A DNA stretch of 64,000 bases from positions 1 through 64,000 of the forward strand of contig NZ_JAACYI010000010.1 in NCBI RefSeq assembly GCF_009996735.1. The letters are read 5' to 3'. The notes beneath the pieces are model-generated. The model was given only the letters and a program-made list of their open reading frames with translations, did not search any database and was not told the origin of the DNA. Position 1 is the first letter of the stretch. Each line of letters starts with the position of its first letter. Shown piece by piece: positions 24,514 through 33,444 of the stretch. The DNA is from Cellulomonas sp. APG4. GTDB taxonomy: Bacteria > Actinomycetota > Actinomycetes > Actinomycetales > Cellulomonadaceae. The translations under genes and the position numbers were made by a program.

Positions 24514-25347
24514 ATGACCACGCACGCCCCTGACCTGGACGACCCCACCACCGACCCGCTCGAGGTCGCCCGCGCGGCGGCCGAGGCGATCGCCGCGCGG
24601 ACGGGTGTCGCACGGCACGACCTCGCGCTCGTGCTCGGCTCGGGCTGGGGCGGTGCGGCCGAGCTCCTGGGCGAGACGGTCGCCGAGGTGCCGAGCCACG
24701 AGATCCCCGGGTTCAGCGCGCCCGCGGTCGAGGGTCACGTCGGGACCATGCGCTCGGTCCGCCTGCACGACGGCGAGCGTCACGCGCTCGTGCTCGGCTC
24801 GCGCACGCACCTGTACGAGGGGCGTGGCGTGCGACGCGTCGTCCACGGCGTGCGGACCGCAGCGGCGGCGGGAGCACGCGCGATCGTGCTGACCAACGGG
24901 TGCGGCGGGCTCGACCCGAGCTGGGCACCGGGCACGCCCGTCCTGATCCGGGACCACCTCAACCTGACCGCCACCTCACCGCTCGAGGGCGCGACGTTCG
25001 TCGACCTCACGGACCTGTACGCGGCGCGGCTGCGCGCGATCGCGCACGAGGTCGACCCGACCCTCGCCGAGGGCGTCTACGCGCAGTTCCCCGGGCCCCA
25101 CTACGAGACGCCGGCGGAGGTCGCGATGGCGGGCCGCATGGGCGCCGACCTCGTCGGCATGTCGACGACCCTCGAGGCGATCGCGGCCCGCCACGTGGGG
25201 CTCGAGGTGCTCGGCATCTCGCTGGTCACGAACCTCGCCGCGGGCGTGGGCGACGAGGCGCTGTCGCACGCCGAGGTCATCGAGGCCGGGCAGGCGGCCG
25301 CGGGCCGGATCAGCCGGCTGCTCGCCGAGATCGTGGGGCGGATCTGA
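24514..25347 (+). CDS. punA: Purine-nucleoside phosphorylase
   Basis: 277-residue trimeric-type (family 2) purine nucleoside phosphorylase that cleaves inosine and guanosine with phosphate. Motifs include the phosphate loop LVLGSGWGG, SRTHLYEGRG, LTNGCGGLDPSW, QFPGPHYETPAEV and the purine-selecting segment with SLVTNLAAG. The gene is coupled to the downstream phosphomutase by a one-base TGATG overlap. The mutase can turn the ribose-1-phosphate or related sugar phosphates produced here into 5- or 6-phosphates. The same pair occurs in mycobacteria as deoD-pmmB. Confidence 0.94.
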   Translation: MTTHAPDLDDPTTDPLEVARAAAEAIAARTGVARHDLALVLGSGWGGAAELLGETVAEVPSHEIPGFSAPAVEGHVGTMRSVRLHDGERHALVLGSRTHLYEGRGVRRVVHGVRTAAAAGARAIVLTNGCGGLDPSWAPGTPVLIRDHLNLTATSPLEGATFVDLTDLYAARLRAIAHEVDPTLAEGVYAQFPGPHYETPAEVAMAGRMGADLVGMSTTLEAIAARHVGLEVLGISLVTNLAAGVGDEALSHAEVIEAGQAAAGRISRLLAEIVGRI

Positions 25348-27146
25348 TGGCGCTCGACCCGACCCTGGCGGCCCAGGTCCGCGCGTGGGCCGACGACGAC
25401 CCCGACCCGCAGACCGCCGAGCATCTTCGCATGCTGCTCGCGACGGCCGAGGACGACGACGAGGGCCTCGCCCGTGCGGCGCAGGACGAGCTCGCGGACC
25501 GGTTCTCGGGCCCGCTCGAGTTCGGCACCGCCGGCCTGCGCGGCGCGCTGGGCGGAGGTCCGCACCGCATGAACCGGGCCGTGGTGATCCGCGCGGCCGC
25601 CGGACTCGTGCACTACCTGCGGGACGCGCTGAGCGCCGTCCGCGCGGACGGCGGGATCGACGTCGAGGGCCCGCGCGTCGTGATCGGCTACGACGCCCGC
25701 TTCAACTCCGACGTGTTCGCGGCCGACACCGCGGCGGTCGTCACCGCGGCGGGCGGCCACGCCCTCCTGCTCCCCTCTCCCCTGCCCACCCCGGTGCTCG
25801 CGTTCGCGGTGCGTCACCTGGGTGCGGACGCGGGCGTGATGGTCACCGCGAGCCACAACCCGCCGCAGGACAACGGCTACAAGGTCTACCTCGGCGGCCG
25901 CGTGGTGACCGACGGCGGTCAGGGCGCGCAGATCGTGCCGCCGTACGACGCCGAGATCGCCGAGCGCATCGCCGCCGTCGAGTCCGTCGCGTCCGTCCCC
26001 CGCTCCGAGGGCGGCTGGACCGTGCTCGGCGAGGAGGTCCTCGACGCCTACCTCACCGCGGTCGGCGCGCTCGCGGAGCCCGGCGCACCGCGCGACCTGC
26101 GTGTGGTCGTGACGCCGCTGCACGGCGTGGGTGGTCACGTCGCCGAGCTCGTGCTGCGCGGTGCGGGCTTCACCGACCTGCACTTCGTCGCCGAGCAGGC
26201 CCTGCCCGACCCGCGATTCCCCACCGTCGCCTTCCCGAACCCCGAGGAGCCGGGCGCGATCGACCTGGCGCTCGCGCTCGCGGAGGAGGTCGACGCGGAC
26301 CTGGTGCTCGCGAACGACCCGGATGCCGACCGCTGCGCCGTCGCGGTGCGCGACCCGCGCTCGGCCTCGTACCGGGGCGAGGGGTCGGCCGCCGCGGGCG
26401 GCTGGCGCATGCTCCACGGTGACGAGGTGGGCGCCCTGCTGGGCGAGGACGTCGCCCGACGCGTCGCGCAGGCACGGCCCGACGGCGTGCTCGCGAGCTC
26501 GATCGTCTCGTCGCGCCTGCTGGGGCGGATCGCCGCAGCGCACGGGCTCCGCCACCGCGCGACACTCACCGGGTTCAAGTGGATCTCGCGCGTCGAGGGT
26601 CTCGTCTTCGGGTACGAGGAGGCCCTCGGCTACTGCGTCGACCCGGCGACGGTCCGTGACAAGGACGGTCTGAGCGCCGCCCTGCTGCTCGCGGGGCTCG
26701 CGGCACGCGTCAAGGCCGAGGGCCGCACGCTGGTCGACCTGCTCGACGACCTCGCGCTCGAGCACGGGCTGCACCTGACGGACCAGCTCTCGGCACGGTT
26801 CACCGACCTCGGCCAGATCCCGGCCACGATGGACCGGGTGCGGACCTCGCCCCCGCAGACGCTCGCCGGGTCACACGTCGTCGAGGTCCGGGACCTGTCC
26901 GTCGGGAACCTCGACGAGCCCGACGGGCTGCCACCGACGGACGGCCTGCTCCTGCTCGCCGAGGACGACACGCGCGTCGTCGTGCGCCCGAGCGGGACCG
27001 AGCCCAAGGTCAAGTGCTACCTCGAGGTGGTCGTGGACGTGCCGGCCTCCGCCGACGACGGCGATCGGGTGGGGGCCGCGCGGCGCGCTGCCCGCGAGCG
27101 CCTCGACGCGGTGCGCGCCGACGTCGCGGGCGCCCTCGGCCTCTAG
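25347..27146 (+). CDS. pmmB: Phospho-sugar mutase (phosphomannomutase/phosphopentomutase-like)
   Basis: 599-residue alpha-D-phosphohexomutase. The order of motifs is GTAGLRGALGGG, the phosphoserine loop TASHNPPQDNGYKVY, the metal site NDPDADRCAV, the sugar loop GYEEALGYCVD and the phosphate-binding RPSGTEPKVKCYLE. The length and the GTAGLRG start place it with the PGM2/PmmB branch, whose members act on pentose- or hexose-1-phosphates. Coupling to purine nucleoside phosphorylase suggests that ribose-1-phosphate is a physiological substrate. Its stop codon overlaps that of the convergent glpQ-like gene at CTAG 27143-27146. Confidence 0.92.
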   Translation: MALDPTLAAQVRAWADDDPDPQTAEHLRMLLATAEDDDEGLARAAQDELADRFSGPLEFGTAGLRGALGGGPHRMNRAVVIRAAAGLVHYLRDALSAVRADGGIDVEGPRVVIGYDARFNSDVFAADTAAVVTAAGGHALLLPSPLPTPVLAFAVRHLGADAGVMVTASHNPPQDNGYKVYLGGRVVTDGGQGAQIVPPYDAEIAERIAAVESVASVPRSEGGWTVLGEEVLDAYLTAVGALAEPGAPRDLRVVVTPLHGVGGHVAELVLRGAGFTDLHFVAEQALPDPRFPTVAFPNPEEPGAIDLALALAEEVDADLVLANDPDADRCAVAVRDPRSASYRGEGSAAAGGWRMLHGDEVGALLGEDVARRVAQARPDGVLASSIVSSRLLGRIAAAHGLRHRATLTGFKWISRVEGLVFGYEEALGYCVDPATVRDKDGLSAALLLAGLAARVKAEGRTLVDLLDDLALEHGLHLTDQLSARFTDLGQIPATMDRVRTSPPQTLAGSHVVEVRDLSVGNLDEPDGLPPTDGLLLLAEDDTRVVVRPSGTEPKVKCYLEVVVDVPASADDGDRVGAARRAARERLDAVRADVAGALGL

Positions 27147-27916
27147 GCGGACTCGGAAGGCCACTGCCCGCGCTCGCGGAGCACCTCACGGAGCACGTCG
27201 GCGCGGTCGCTCACGAGCCCGTCGACCCCGAGGTCGAGCAGGCGGCGCATGTCCGCGGCCTCGTTGACCGTCCACACGTGCACCTGCACGCCCGCGCGGT
27301 GCGCGGCCTCGACGGTGCGCTCCGAGACGACGCGTACCCGCCCGGCGCTCTCTGGCACCTGCAGGCACGCCACGTCCCGCAGGGCGCGACGCACCCCGGG
27401 TGTCACGCCCGTCCGCGCGAGCGCGAGGAACGTCGCTGTCACCCGGTTGCCCGCCGAGGTCGCCACGGGACGGGAGAGCGCACCGACGACGGCGCGGCGC
27501 CGTGCGTCCGAGAAGGACGCGATGCACACGCGGTCGTGCGCGCGCGTGCGCTCGACCACCTCGATCGTGGGCCGGACGGCCGACGCGGCCTTCACGTCGA
27601 TGTTGACGCGCAGGTCGGGCCACGCGTCGAGGAGCTCGTCGAGCCGTGGCACGGGCTCGGTACCCGCGATGCGGGCCGTGCGGACCCGCGACCACGGCAG
27701 CTCGGCCACGGCGCCGCGCGCGTCCGTCACGCGGTCGAGCGTCGTGTCGTGGAAGGCGACGGCGACACCGTCGGCCGTGCCGTGGACGTCCGTCTCGACG
27801 TAGGTGAAGCCGAGGCGTACGGCCGCCTCGAACGCGGCCATCGAGTTCTCGGGGTGCTCGGCCGAGAAGCCGCGGTGGGCGAGCGCGACCGGACCGGGGT
27901 GGTCCAGGTAGGCCAT
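27143..27916 (-). CDS. glpQ: Glycerophosphodiester phosphodiesterase
   Basis: 257-residue GDPD protein with a TIM-barrel fold. The catalytic start AHRGFSAEHPENS, the metal ligands in VETDVHGTADG and the VAFHDTTLDR segment are all present, as is the C-terminal WTVNEAADMRRLLDLGVDGL. There is no signal peptide, so it should act in the cytosol on glycerophosphodiesters, giving glycerol-3-phosphate. The ATG at 27916 lies 10 nt after the stop of the adenosine deaminase gene, and the open frame before it is the overlap with that gene. The stops of this gene and pmmB share CTAG. Confidence 0.92.
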   Translation of the reverse strand: MAYLDHPGPVALAHRGFSAEHPENSMAAFEAAVRLGFTYVETDVHGTADGVAVAFHDTTLDRVTDARGAVAELPWSRVRTARIAGTEPVPRLDELLDAWPDLRVNIDVKAASAVRPTIEVVERTRAHDRVCIASFSDARRRAVVGALSRPVATSAGNRVTATFLALARTGVTPGVRRALRDVACLQVPESAGRVRVVSERTVEAAHRAGVQVHVWTVNEAADMRRLLDLGVDGLVSDRADVLREVLRERGQWPSESA

Positions 27917-27926
27917 GGCGCCGGGC

Positions 27927-29057
27927 TCAGGCGCGGTGGCGACCCGAGCCGGGTGCCGTCCAGCCTGGCAGGACCTGCTCGGCGACGAGGACCTCGCGCT
28001 CGTCGTGGTGCAGGAACGCGGCACGTGCCGCGGTGACCGTGGCCTCGCGCAGGTCCGCGAGGGTCCACCCCGCCTCCTCGACCAGGCGCGTCATCTCCGT
28101 GGTCATCGACGTGCCGGACATCAGCCGGTTGTCGGTGTTGACGGTGACCGCGAAGCCGAGGCGTGCGAGCAGCGAGATCGGGTGCCGCGCGACGGACTCG
28201 GCCGCACCCGTCTGGACGTTCGACGACGGGCAGACCTCGAGCGGCACCTGCTGGTCGCGGACCCAGTGGGCGACCACGCCCAGGCGCGCGTGCTCGAGGC
28301 CGTCCGGATCCGCCTCGGTGGGCTCGCCGAACGTGATGTCCTCCACGATGCGCACGCCGTGACCGAGACGCAGCGCGCCGCCCACGTGGAGGGCCTCCTC
28401 GATCGACTCGACCCCCGCGGCCTCGCCGGCGTGCACGGTCACCGGGAAGCTCGCGCGGCGGAGCGTCGCGAACGCCCGGTGGTGACGTGACGGCGGGAAA
28501 CCTGCCTCAGCACCGGCGATGTCGAAGCCGAGCACGCCGCGGTCACGGTTCGCGAGCGCGAGGCGGGCGATCTCGTGACCACGATCGGCGTGCCGCATCG
28601 CGGTCACGAGCTGACCGACACGGATGGAGCGGCCCTGCGCGGCGGCCTCGGCGACACCCTCGTCGAGCCCCGCCTGGACCGCGTCGACGACCTCCTGCAG
28701 CTCGAGCCCGCGCTGCTGGTGCTGCTCGGGCGCATAGCGCTGCTCGGCGTACACGACGCCGTCGGCCGCGAGGTCCACGACGGACTCGCGGGCGACGCGA
28801 CGCAGGTGATCGGCGGTCTGCATCACCGCGATCGTGTGGTCGAACGTCTCGAGGTAGCGCTCGAGCGAGCCCGAGCTCGCGGCCTCGACGAACCAGCGGC
28901 CGAGCTCGTCCGCGTCGGTGCTGGGCAGCTCGTGGCCCACCTCGGCGGCGAGCTCGACGATCGTCGCCGGCCGCAGCCCGCCGTCCAGGTGGTCGTGCAG
29001 CACGACCTTCGGCAGGTCGGCGATCGTCTCGGGGCTCAACGGCAGCGCACGACTCAT
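27927..29057 (-). CDS. add: Adenosine deaminase
   Basis: 376-residue zinc enzyme that deaminates adenosine and deoxyadenosine to inosine and deoxyinosine. Metal and catalytic residues are visible: [11 protein letters not shown] (HxH), HAGEAAG (His, Glu), LGHGVR, and [10 protein letters not shown] (Asp). The product inosine is the substrate of the purine nucleoside phosphorylase at 24514. The ATG at 29057 was chosen because TAGCGT lies 7 nt upstream. The glycerophosphodiesterase gene follows after 10 nt, so the two are probably co-transcribed. Confidence 0.95.
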   Translation of the reverse strand: MSRALPLSPETIADLPKVVLHDHLDGGLRPATIVELAAEVGHELPSTDADELGRWFVEAASSGSLERYLETFDHTIAVMQTADHLRRVARESVVDLAADGVVYAEQRYAPEQHQQRGLELQEVVDAVQAGLDEGVAEAAAQGRSIRVGQLVTAMRHADRGHEIARLALANRDRGVLGFDIAGAEAGFPPSRHHRAFATLRRASFPVTVHAGEAAGVESIEEALHVGGALRLGHGVRIVEDITFGEPTEADPDGLEHARLGVVAHWVRDQQVPLEVCPSSNVQTGAAESVARHPISLLARLGFAVTVNTDNRLMSGTSMTTEMTRLVEEAGWTLADLREATVTAARAAFLHHDEREVLVAEQVLPGWTAPGSGRHRA

Positions 29058-29064
29058 GGCGCAC

Positions 29065-29070
29065 ACGCTA
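29065..29070 (-). promoter_or_regulatory. Leaderless -10 (TAGCGT) for add-glpQ
   Basis: TAGCGT on the minus strand, 7 nt from the ATG at 29057. Confidence 0.5.
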
Positions 29071-29091
29071 GCGGCCCGGGGCCCCCGGGGC

Positions 29092-29316
29092 TCACTCGCC
29101 CGAGGGGTAGTCGTCGGTCTCGTCCTCCGGCAGGGTCTGCGCCTGCTCGACGACGTCCGGCTCCGCGGCCTCGTCGCGCAGGTCGGGACGAGGGGCGGCG
29201 GGCTGGTGCTCCGCCTCGACGGGCACGGTCGAGCGGCTCGGGTCCTGCACCTCGCTGCTGTCCGGCGGCACGAGCCCTGCGTCGGCCCACGTGTCGTCAC
29301 CCGGTGTGGTGCTCAT
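29092..29316 (-). CDS. Small acidic hypothetical protein
   Basis: 74-residue, strongly acidic and Pro-rich protein beginning [19 protein letters not shown] and ending [14 protein letters not shown]. It has no cysteine, membrane segment or recognised domain, and looks intrinsically disordered. A good ribosome-binding site (GAGGAG about 8 nt before the ATG) supports translation, making it one of the few leadered genes here. It sits between the add gene and a putative cysteine-peptidase-like gene. I do not recognise it. Small acidic proteins of this style are common and unassigned in actinobacteria. Confidence 0.6.
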   Translation of the reverse strand: MSTTPGDDTWADAGLVPPDSSEVQDPSRSTVPVEAEHQPAAPRPDLRDEAAEPDVVEQAQTLPEDETDDYPSGE

Positions 29317-29435
29317 GGTCGCTCCTCTCTCCTCACGGCGCCCGTGCCTGCGTCCCACGGGCCCGGCCCCATCGTGTCGCCGTCGGGGAGGCGCCGCCAG
29401 CCGAGGGTGGAGGCCACCGGGACCGTTCCCGGGGA
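29317..29435. other. Intergenic region, no gene seen
   Basis: 119 nt between two minus-strand genes. Apart from the GAGGAG ribosome-binding site for the small acidic protein I see no clear promoter or hairpin. Confidence 0.5.
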
Positions 29436-30437
29436 TCACAGGACGGGCAGGACCGCCCACGTCACGTGCCGCCAGCGGCCGAGGGCGGGCGACGGCACGG
29501 TGGGGCGCTCGAGCGCCGCGCGGCGGACCCTGAGCACGCGTCCCGCCGAGGGCTCCCAGACCACGAGGGTGTCGCCGTCGCGACCCACCACGAGCACGAC
29601 GTGCCGGGGCACCGCGCCCCACGGACCGTCTCGCAGGTCGCCGCCGCTGTAGAGCGGCACCGGGACCCCGCGGTCGACCGCGGCCACCACCGCGTCCAGC
29701 ACGGCCCGCAGGTGGACGACGTCCGTGTCGGCGACCGCGACGTGCGTGAAGGCGACCCCGGCGAACCTGGCCTCGCGCGCCGCCCCCCACGGCGGCGTGC
29801 CGAGCGCCCCGGGCCACGTGAGGCCGAGCAGCGACCGTGCGCAGCTGCGACGGTGCAGCACGCGCTGGACGGGCGCGAAACGTCGCGCGGGCGGCGCCTC
29901 GCGCAGGGTGTCGAGCCGTGCCTGCGGGGCGCCGGCGAGCTCGGGAGGCCGACCGCTGCGCACGAGCTCACCCGTGGCGAGCCAGAGCGCGAGCGCGGGG
30001 TCGCCCGCGGCCGCGAGCATCGTCAGGACCGCCGGGCCGCACGTCGTCCCGTCGCTCTGACGCCCGTGGTGCGCGAGAGCGGCCACCGGGTCGTGCACCG
30101 CGCGGCGGGTCGGGCCGTCGAGCCCCGCCCAGCGGCCGGCGAGCTCGGCGACCGCCGTGAGCGACCACGTCGCCGCGAGCGTGCGCGCGAGCACCTCGGA
30201 GCCGCGGGTGTCACCCGCCGCGGCTGAGGCCTCCGTCAGCGCTTCGACGCGGTCGCGGGCGCCCGTCGGCAGCAGGGTCAGCGCACGTGCGGCCGTGGCA
30301 CGCACCACGTGCGGCTCGGGCTCGGCCGCGGCGCGCACGGCCGGCGGGTCCGCGACGCCGGGGCCGTGGCCGAGCCGGCGCAGGACCGTCGTCAGCTGCA
30401 GCGACGCACGGTGCGCGCTGCCCGCCCCCTGAGCCAT
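29436..30437 (-). CDS. Hypothetical protein with a papain/C39-like catalytic pattern
   Basis: 333-residue soluble protein that I do not recognise by name. The N-terminal 110 residues are Ala-rich helices. Then comes QSDGTTCGPAVLTML (Q127, C133), followed by PRHVVLVVGRDGDTLVVWEPSAG with H279 and a polar residue (E295) about 16 positions later. Oxyanion Gln, nucleophilic Cys, His and an acidic or amide residue in this order is the layout of papain-fold peptidases, including the C39 and C1-like bacterial groups. No signal peptide or membrane segment is seen. It lies 13 nt after deoA in the nucleoside run. Function is unknown; a peptidase, transglutaminase-like or amidase activity is possible. 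Confidence 0.55.
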   Translation of the reverse strand: MAQGAGSAHRASLQLTTVLRRLGHGPGVADPPAVRAAAEPEPHVVRATAARALTLLPTGARDRVEALTEASAAAGDTRGSEVLARTLAATWSLTAVAELAGRWAGLDGPTRRAVHDPVAALAHHGRQSDGTTCGPAVLTMLAAAGDPALALWLATGELVRSGRPPELAGAPQARLDTLREAPPARRFAPVQRVLHRRSCARSLLGLTWPGALGTPPWGAAREARFAGVAFTHVAVADTDVVHLRAVLDAVVAAVDRGVPVPLYSGGDLRDGPWGAVPRHVVLVVGRDGDTLVVWEPSAGRVLRVRRAALERPTVPSPALGRWRHVTWAVLPVL

Positions 30438-30450
30438 GCCCGTGAGTGTC

Positions 30451-31752
30451 TCAGCCGGCGGCGACCCTGTCGATGACGAGCGGACGGTCGGCCGGGCGCG
30501 AACCCTCGGGGGCGATCGCGACGGCGTCGGCGAGAGCCTCGCGCGCCCGCGCGAAGCGCTCGGGCGTGTCGGTGTGCAGCGTCATGAGCGGCTCCCCGGC
30601 GCGCACCACGGTCCCCGGCTTGGCGTGCAGCTCGACGCCTGCACCGGCCTGCACCGGGTCCTCCTTGCGGGCACGGCCGGCGCCGAGGCGCCAGGCGGCG
30701 ACCCCGACGGCGAGCGCGTCGAGCTCGAGGAGCACGCCGTCGGCCGGGGCGAGCACGTGCTCGGTCTCGCGCGCGACAGGCAGGGGCGCGTCCGGGTCCC
30801 CTCCCTGGGCGGCGATCATGCGCCGCCACGCGTCCATGGCGCGTCCGTCCCGCAGCGCGTCGGCCGGGTCGACGTCTCCCCTGCCGGCACCCGCGAGCAT
30901 CTCGCGTGCGAGCGCGAGGGTGAGGTCCACGACGTCCTGCGGGCCGCCGCCCGCGAGCACCTCGACGGACTCGCGCACCTCGAGCGCGTTGCCCGCCGTG
31001 AGGCCGAGCGGGGTCGACATGTCCGTGAGGAGCGCGACGGTGTGGACACCCGCGTCGGTGCCGAGCGCCACCATGGTGCGTGCGAGCTCACCCGCGCGCT
31101 CGGCGTCCTTCATGAAGGCACCCGAGCCCACCTTGACGTCCAGCACGAGGGCACCCGTGCCCTCGGCGATCTTCTTGCTCATGATCGAGCTCGCGATGAG
31201 CGGGATGGCCTCGACCGTCCCGGTGACGTCACGCAGCGCGTAGAGCTTGCGATCGGCGGGGGCGAGGCCCGAGCCCGCCTGGCAGATCACGGCCCCGACG
31301 TCCTCGAGCTGCCGCATCATCTCGTCGTTGCTCAGCGCGGCGCGCCAGCCAGGGATCGCCTCGAGCTTGTCGAGGGTCCCACCCGTGTGGCCGAGGCCGC
31401 GTCCCGAGAGCTGGGGCACGGCCACGCCGCACGCGGCGACCAGCGGCGCGAGCGGGAGGGTGATCTTGTCACCCACGCCGCCCGTCGAGTGCTTGTCCGC
31501 GGTGGGGCGGGACAGCGACGAGAAGTCCATCCGCTCACCGGACGCGATCATGGCCGCGGTCCAGCGCGAGATCTCCGCCCGGTCCATCCCGTTGAGGAGG
31601 ATCGCCATCGCGAGCGCCGACATCTGCTCGTCGGCGACCACGCCGCGGGTGTAGGCGTCGACCACCCAGTCCACCTGGGCGTCGCTCAGCCGACCACCGT
31701 CCCGCTTGGTCCGGATGACGTCGACGGCGTCGTGCGCCTCGTGCGTGCTCAT
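30451..31752 (-). CDS. deoA: Thymidine phosphorylase
   Basis: 433-residue pyrimidine nucleoside phosphorylase that cleaves thymidine or uridine with phosphate. Motifs are KHSTGGVGDK (phosphate site) and SGRGLGHTGGTLDKLEAIPG, plus KKIAEGTGALVLDVKVGSG (split across the substrate loop). A C-terminal domain resembles a lipoyl/biotinyl fold. The ATG at 31752 overlaps the cdd stop by 4 nt, so Cdd (cytidine to uridine) and DeoA (uridine or thymidine to base) are made together, a logical pair. Confidence 0.95.
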   Translation of the reverse strand: MSTHEAHDAVDVIRTKRDGGRLSDAQVDWVVDAYTRGVVADEQMSALAMAILLNGMDRAEISRWTAAMIASGERMDFSSLSRPTADKHSTGGVGDKITLPLAPLVAACGVAVPQLSGRGLGHTGGTLDKLEAIPGWRAALSNDEMMRQLEDVGAVICQAGSGLAPADRKLYALRDVTGTVEAIPLIASSIMSKKIAEGTGALVLDVKVGSGAFMKDAERAGELARTMVALGTDAGVHTVALLTDMSTPLGLTAGNALEVRESVEVLAGGGPQDVVDLTLALAREMLAGAGRGDVDPADALRDGRAMDAWRRMIAAQGGDPDAPLPVARETEHVLAPADGVLLELDALAVGVAAWRLGAGRARKEDPVQAGAGVELHAKPGTVVRAGEPLMTLHTDTPERFARAREALADAVAIAPEGSRPADRPLVIDRVAAG

Positions 31753-32153
31753 GCGCGCTCCACCAGGTCGTCGGGTCCGAAGGCGTCGGGCAGCACCTCG
31801 GTCATCGGCTTGATGCCACTCACGGTGTCCACGAGCAGCGGCGCGCCGCCGTGCTCCCAGAGCAGCTGACGGCACCGCCCGCACGGCATCAGGGCGTTGC
31901 CGTGCCGGTCGACGCACGCGAACGCGACCAGACGACCACCGCCCGAGGTGTGCAGCGCGCCCACGAGGGAGCACTCGGCGCAGAGGCCCACGCCGTACGA
32001 CGCGTTCTCGACGTTCGAACCGACGACCACGCGGCCGTCGTCCACGAGGGCCGCGGCGCCGACGGGGAAGTTCGAGTACGGGGCGTACGCCGTGCGCATC
32101 ACGTCGCGCGCGGCCGCACGCAGGGCGTCCCAGTCGATCTCGGGTGTGGTCAT
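31749..32153 (-). CDS. cdd: Cytidine deaminase
   Basis: 134-residue tetrameric-type cytidine deaminase. The zinc and catalytic residues are in GLCAECSLV (Cys-Ala-Glu) and PCGRCRQ, and the substrate loop is SNVENASYGVGLCAE. It converts cytidine and deoxycytidine to uridine and deoxyuridine. It lies 7 nt downstream of the second permease gene and overlaps deoA by 4 nt, so the transporter and the salvage enzymes form one unit. Confidence 0.95.
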   Translation of the reverse strand: MTTPEIDWDALRAAARDVMRTAYAPYSNFPVGAAALVDDGRVVVGSNVENASYGVGLCAECSLVGALHTSGGGRLVAFACVDRHGNALMPCGRCRQLLWEHGGAPLLVDTVSGIKPMTEVLPDAFGPDDLVERA

Positions 32154-32160
32154 GACCTGC

Positions 32161-33444
32161 TCACTTGACGTAGGGCTTGCCCTCGGCGGCGGGCGGACGC
32201 ACCCGGCCGACGAGGCCCGCGACGGCGAAGATCGTCGCGAGGTAGGGCAGCATCGACAGGAACTGGCTCGGCACGGGCGAGCCCAGGTTCCCGAGCACCT
32301 GCCGCAGCGAGTCGGCGAAGCCGAACAGCAGGGCGGCCGCGAGGGCGCCCTTCGGGCTCCACCGCCCGAGGATCATCGCGGCGAGGGCGATGTAGCCCTT
32401 GCCCGACGTGAGCTCCTTGGTGAAGGCCAGACCAGCCGCCACGAGGGCCGCGCCGCCCAGGCCGGCGACGGCGCCACCCAGCACGGTGTTCTTCACGCGC
32501 GTGAGGTTGACCTTGATACCCACCGTGTCGGCCGCCTTCGGGTGCTCGCCGACGGACCGCATGCGCAGGCCCCACCGGCTGCGGAACACCATGACCTGGA
32601 GCACGGCCACCGCCGCGTACATGAGGTAGATGACGAGCGAGTGGTTGAAGAGGACCGGCCCGATCACCGGGATCTGCGACAGCACCGGGATGGGCAACGT
32701 GGGCAGGCGCGGCGGGTTGTTGAGGGCCTGCGGGTTCTGCGTCAGCACCGTCGAGAACAGGTAGTTCGTCACGCCGATGACGAGCACGTTGAGCACGACG
32801 CCGACGATGATCTGGTCCACCCAGTAGCGCACCGCGAACATGACCAGGACGCCGCCCACGAGCGCCCCCGCGACCGGCGCCGCGACGAGCCCCGCGTACG
32901 GGTTGCCGGTGATGCTGGCCACGACGACGGCGAGGAACGCGCCCGCGAGCAGCTGCCCCTCGATCGCGATGTTGATGATGCCCGAGCGCTCGCACAGCAG
33001 ACCGGCGAGTGCGCCGAACACGAGCGGCGCCGAGAGCACGAGTGCTCCGGTGAGCAGCAGGGTCAGCGGCAGCGCGTTGCCGTTGCCTGCCATCACCCAC
33101 ACGAGGAAGGCGAGCAGGACGAGGCCGCCGAACGTGATCGGCACCCAGGTGGGCACCTTGCGCCGCTCGCGCGTCAGGTAGGTGGCCCACCCCGCGAGGC
33201 CGAGGGCCGCGACCGAGAGCACCAGACCGACGAGCTTGGAGGGGACGGCGAACGGGCTGATGGTGACGAAGTCGCGGCTCGTGGAGACGGTGAACCGGGT
33301 GACCTCGTCGGCCGAGGTGAGCAGCCCGAAGAAGACGAAGGCGAGCGCGCCCACGACGAGGTAGATGACCGGCGTGCGCCAGGCGATCCGCTGCTGGACG
33401 AGCTGGGCGCCCGGGGCGTCCAGGGTCGTGGTCTGGGTGCTCAT
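32161..33444 (-). CDS. Nucleoside-type ABC transporter permease (second)
   Basis: 427-residue inner-membrane permease of the RbsC/YufQ (branched-chain/ribose-like) family, with about ten hydrophobic segments. The family features FGALAGLLCERSGIINIAIEG and GRWSPKGALAAALLFG are present; the former is typical of BMP-linked nucleoside importers. An N-terminal stretch of about 70 residues with one or two extra helices precedes the core. The ATG overlaps the upstream permease stop by 4 nt, and an AAGGAGG lies upstream. It pairs with the permease at 33441-34676. Confidence 0.92.
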   Translation of the reverse strand: MSTQTTTLDAPGAQLVQQRIAWRTPVIYLVVGALAFVFFGLLTSADEVTRFTVSTSRDFVTISPFAVPSKLVGLVLSVAALGLAGWATYLTRERRKVPTWVPITFGGLVLLAFLVWVMAGNGNALPLTLLLTGALVLSAPLVFGALAGLLCERSGIINIAIEGQLLAGAFLAVVVASITGNPYAGLVAAPVAGALVGGVLVMFAVRYWVDQIIVGVVLNVLVIGVTNYLFSTVLTQNPQALNNPPRLPTLPIPVLSQIPVIGPVLFNHSLVIYLMYAAVAVLQVMVFRSRWGLRMRSVGEHPKAADTVGIKVNLTRVKNTVLGGAVAGLGGAALVAAGLAFTKELTSGKGYIALAAMILGRWSPKGALAAALLFGFADSLRQVLGNLGSPVPSQFLSMLPYLATIFAVAGLVGRVRPPAAEGKPYVK

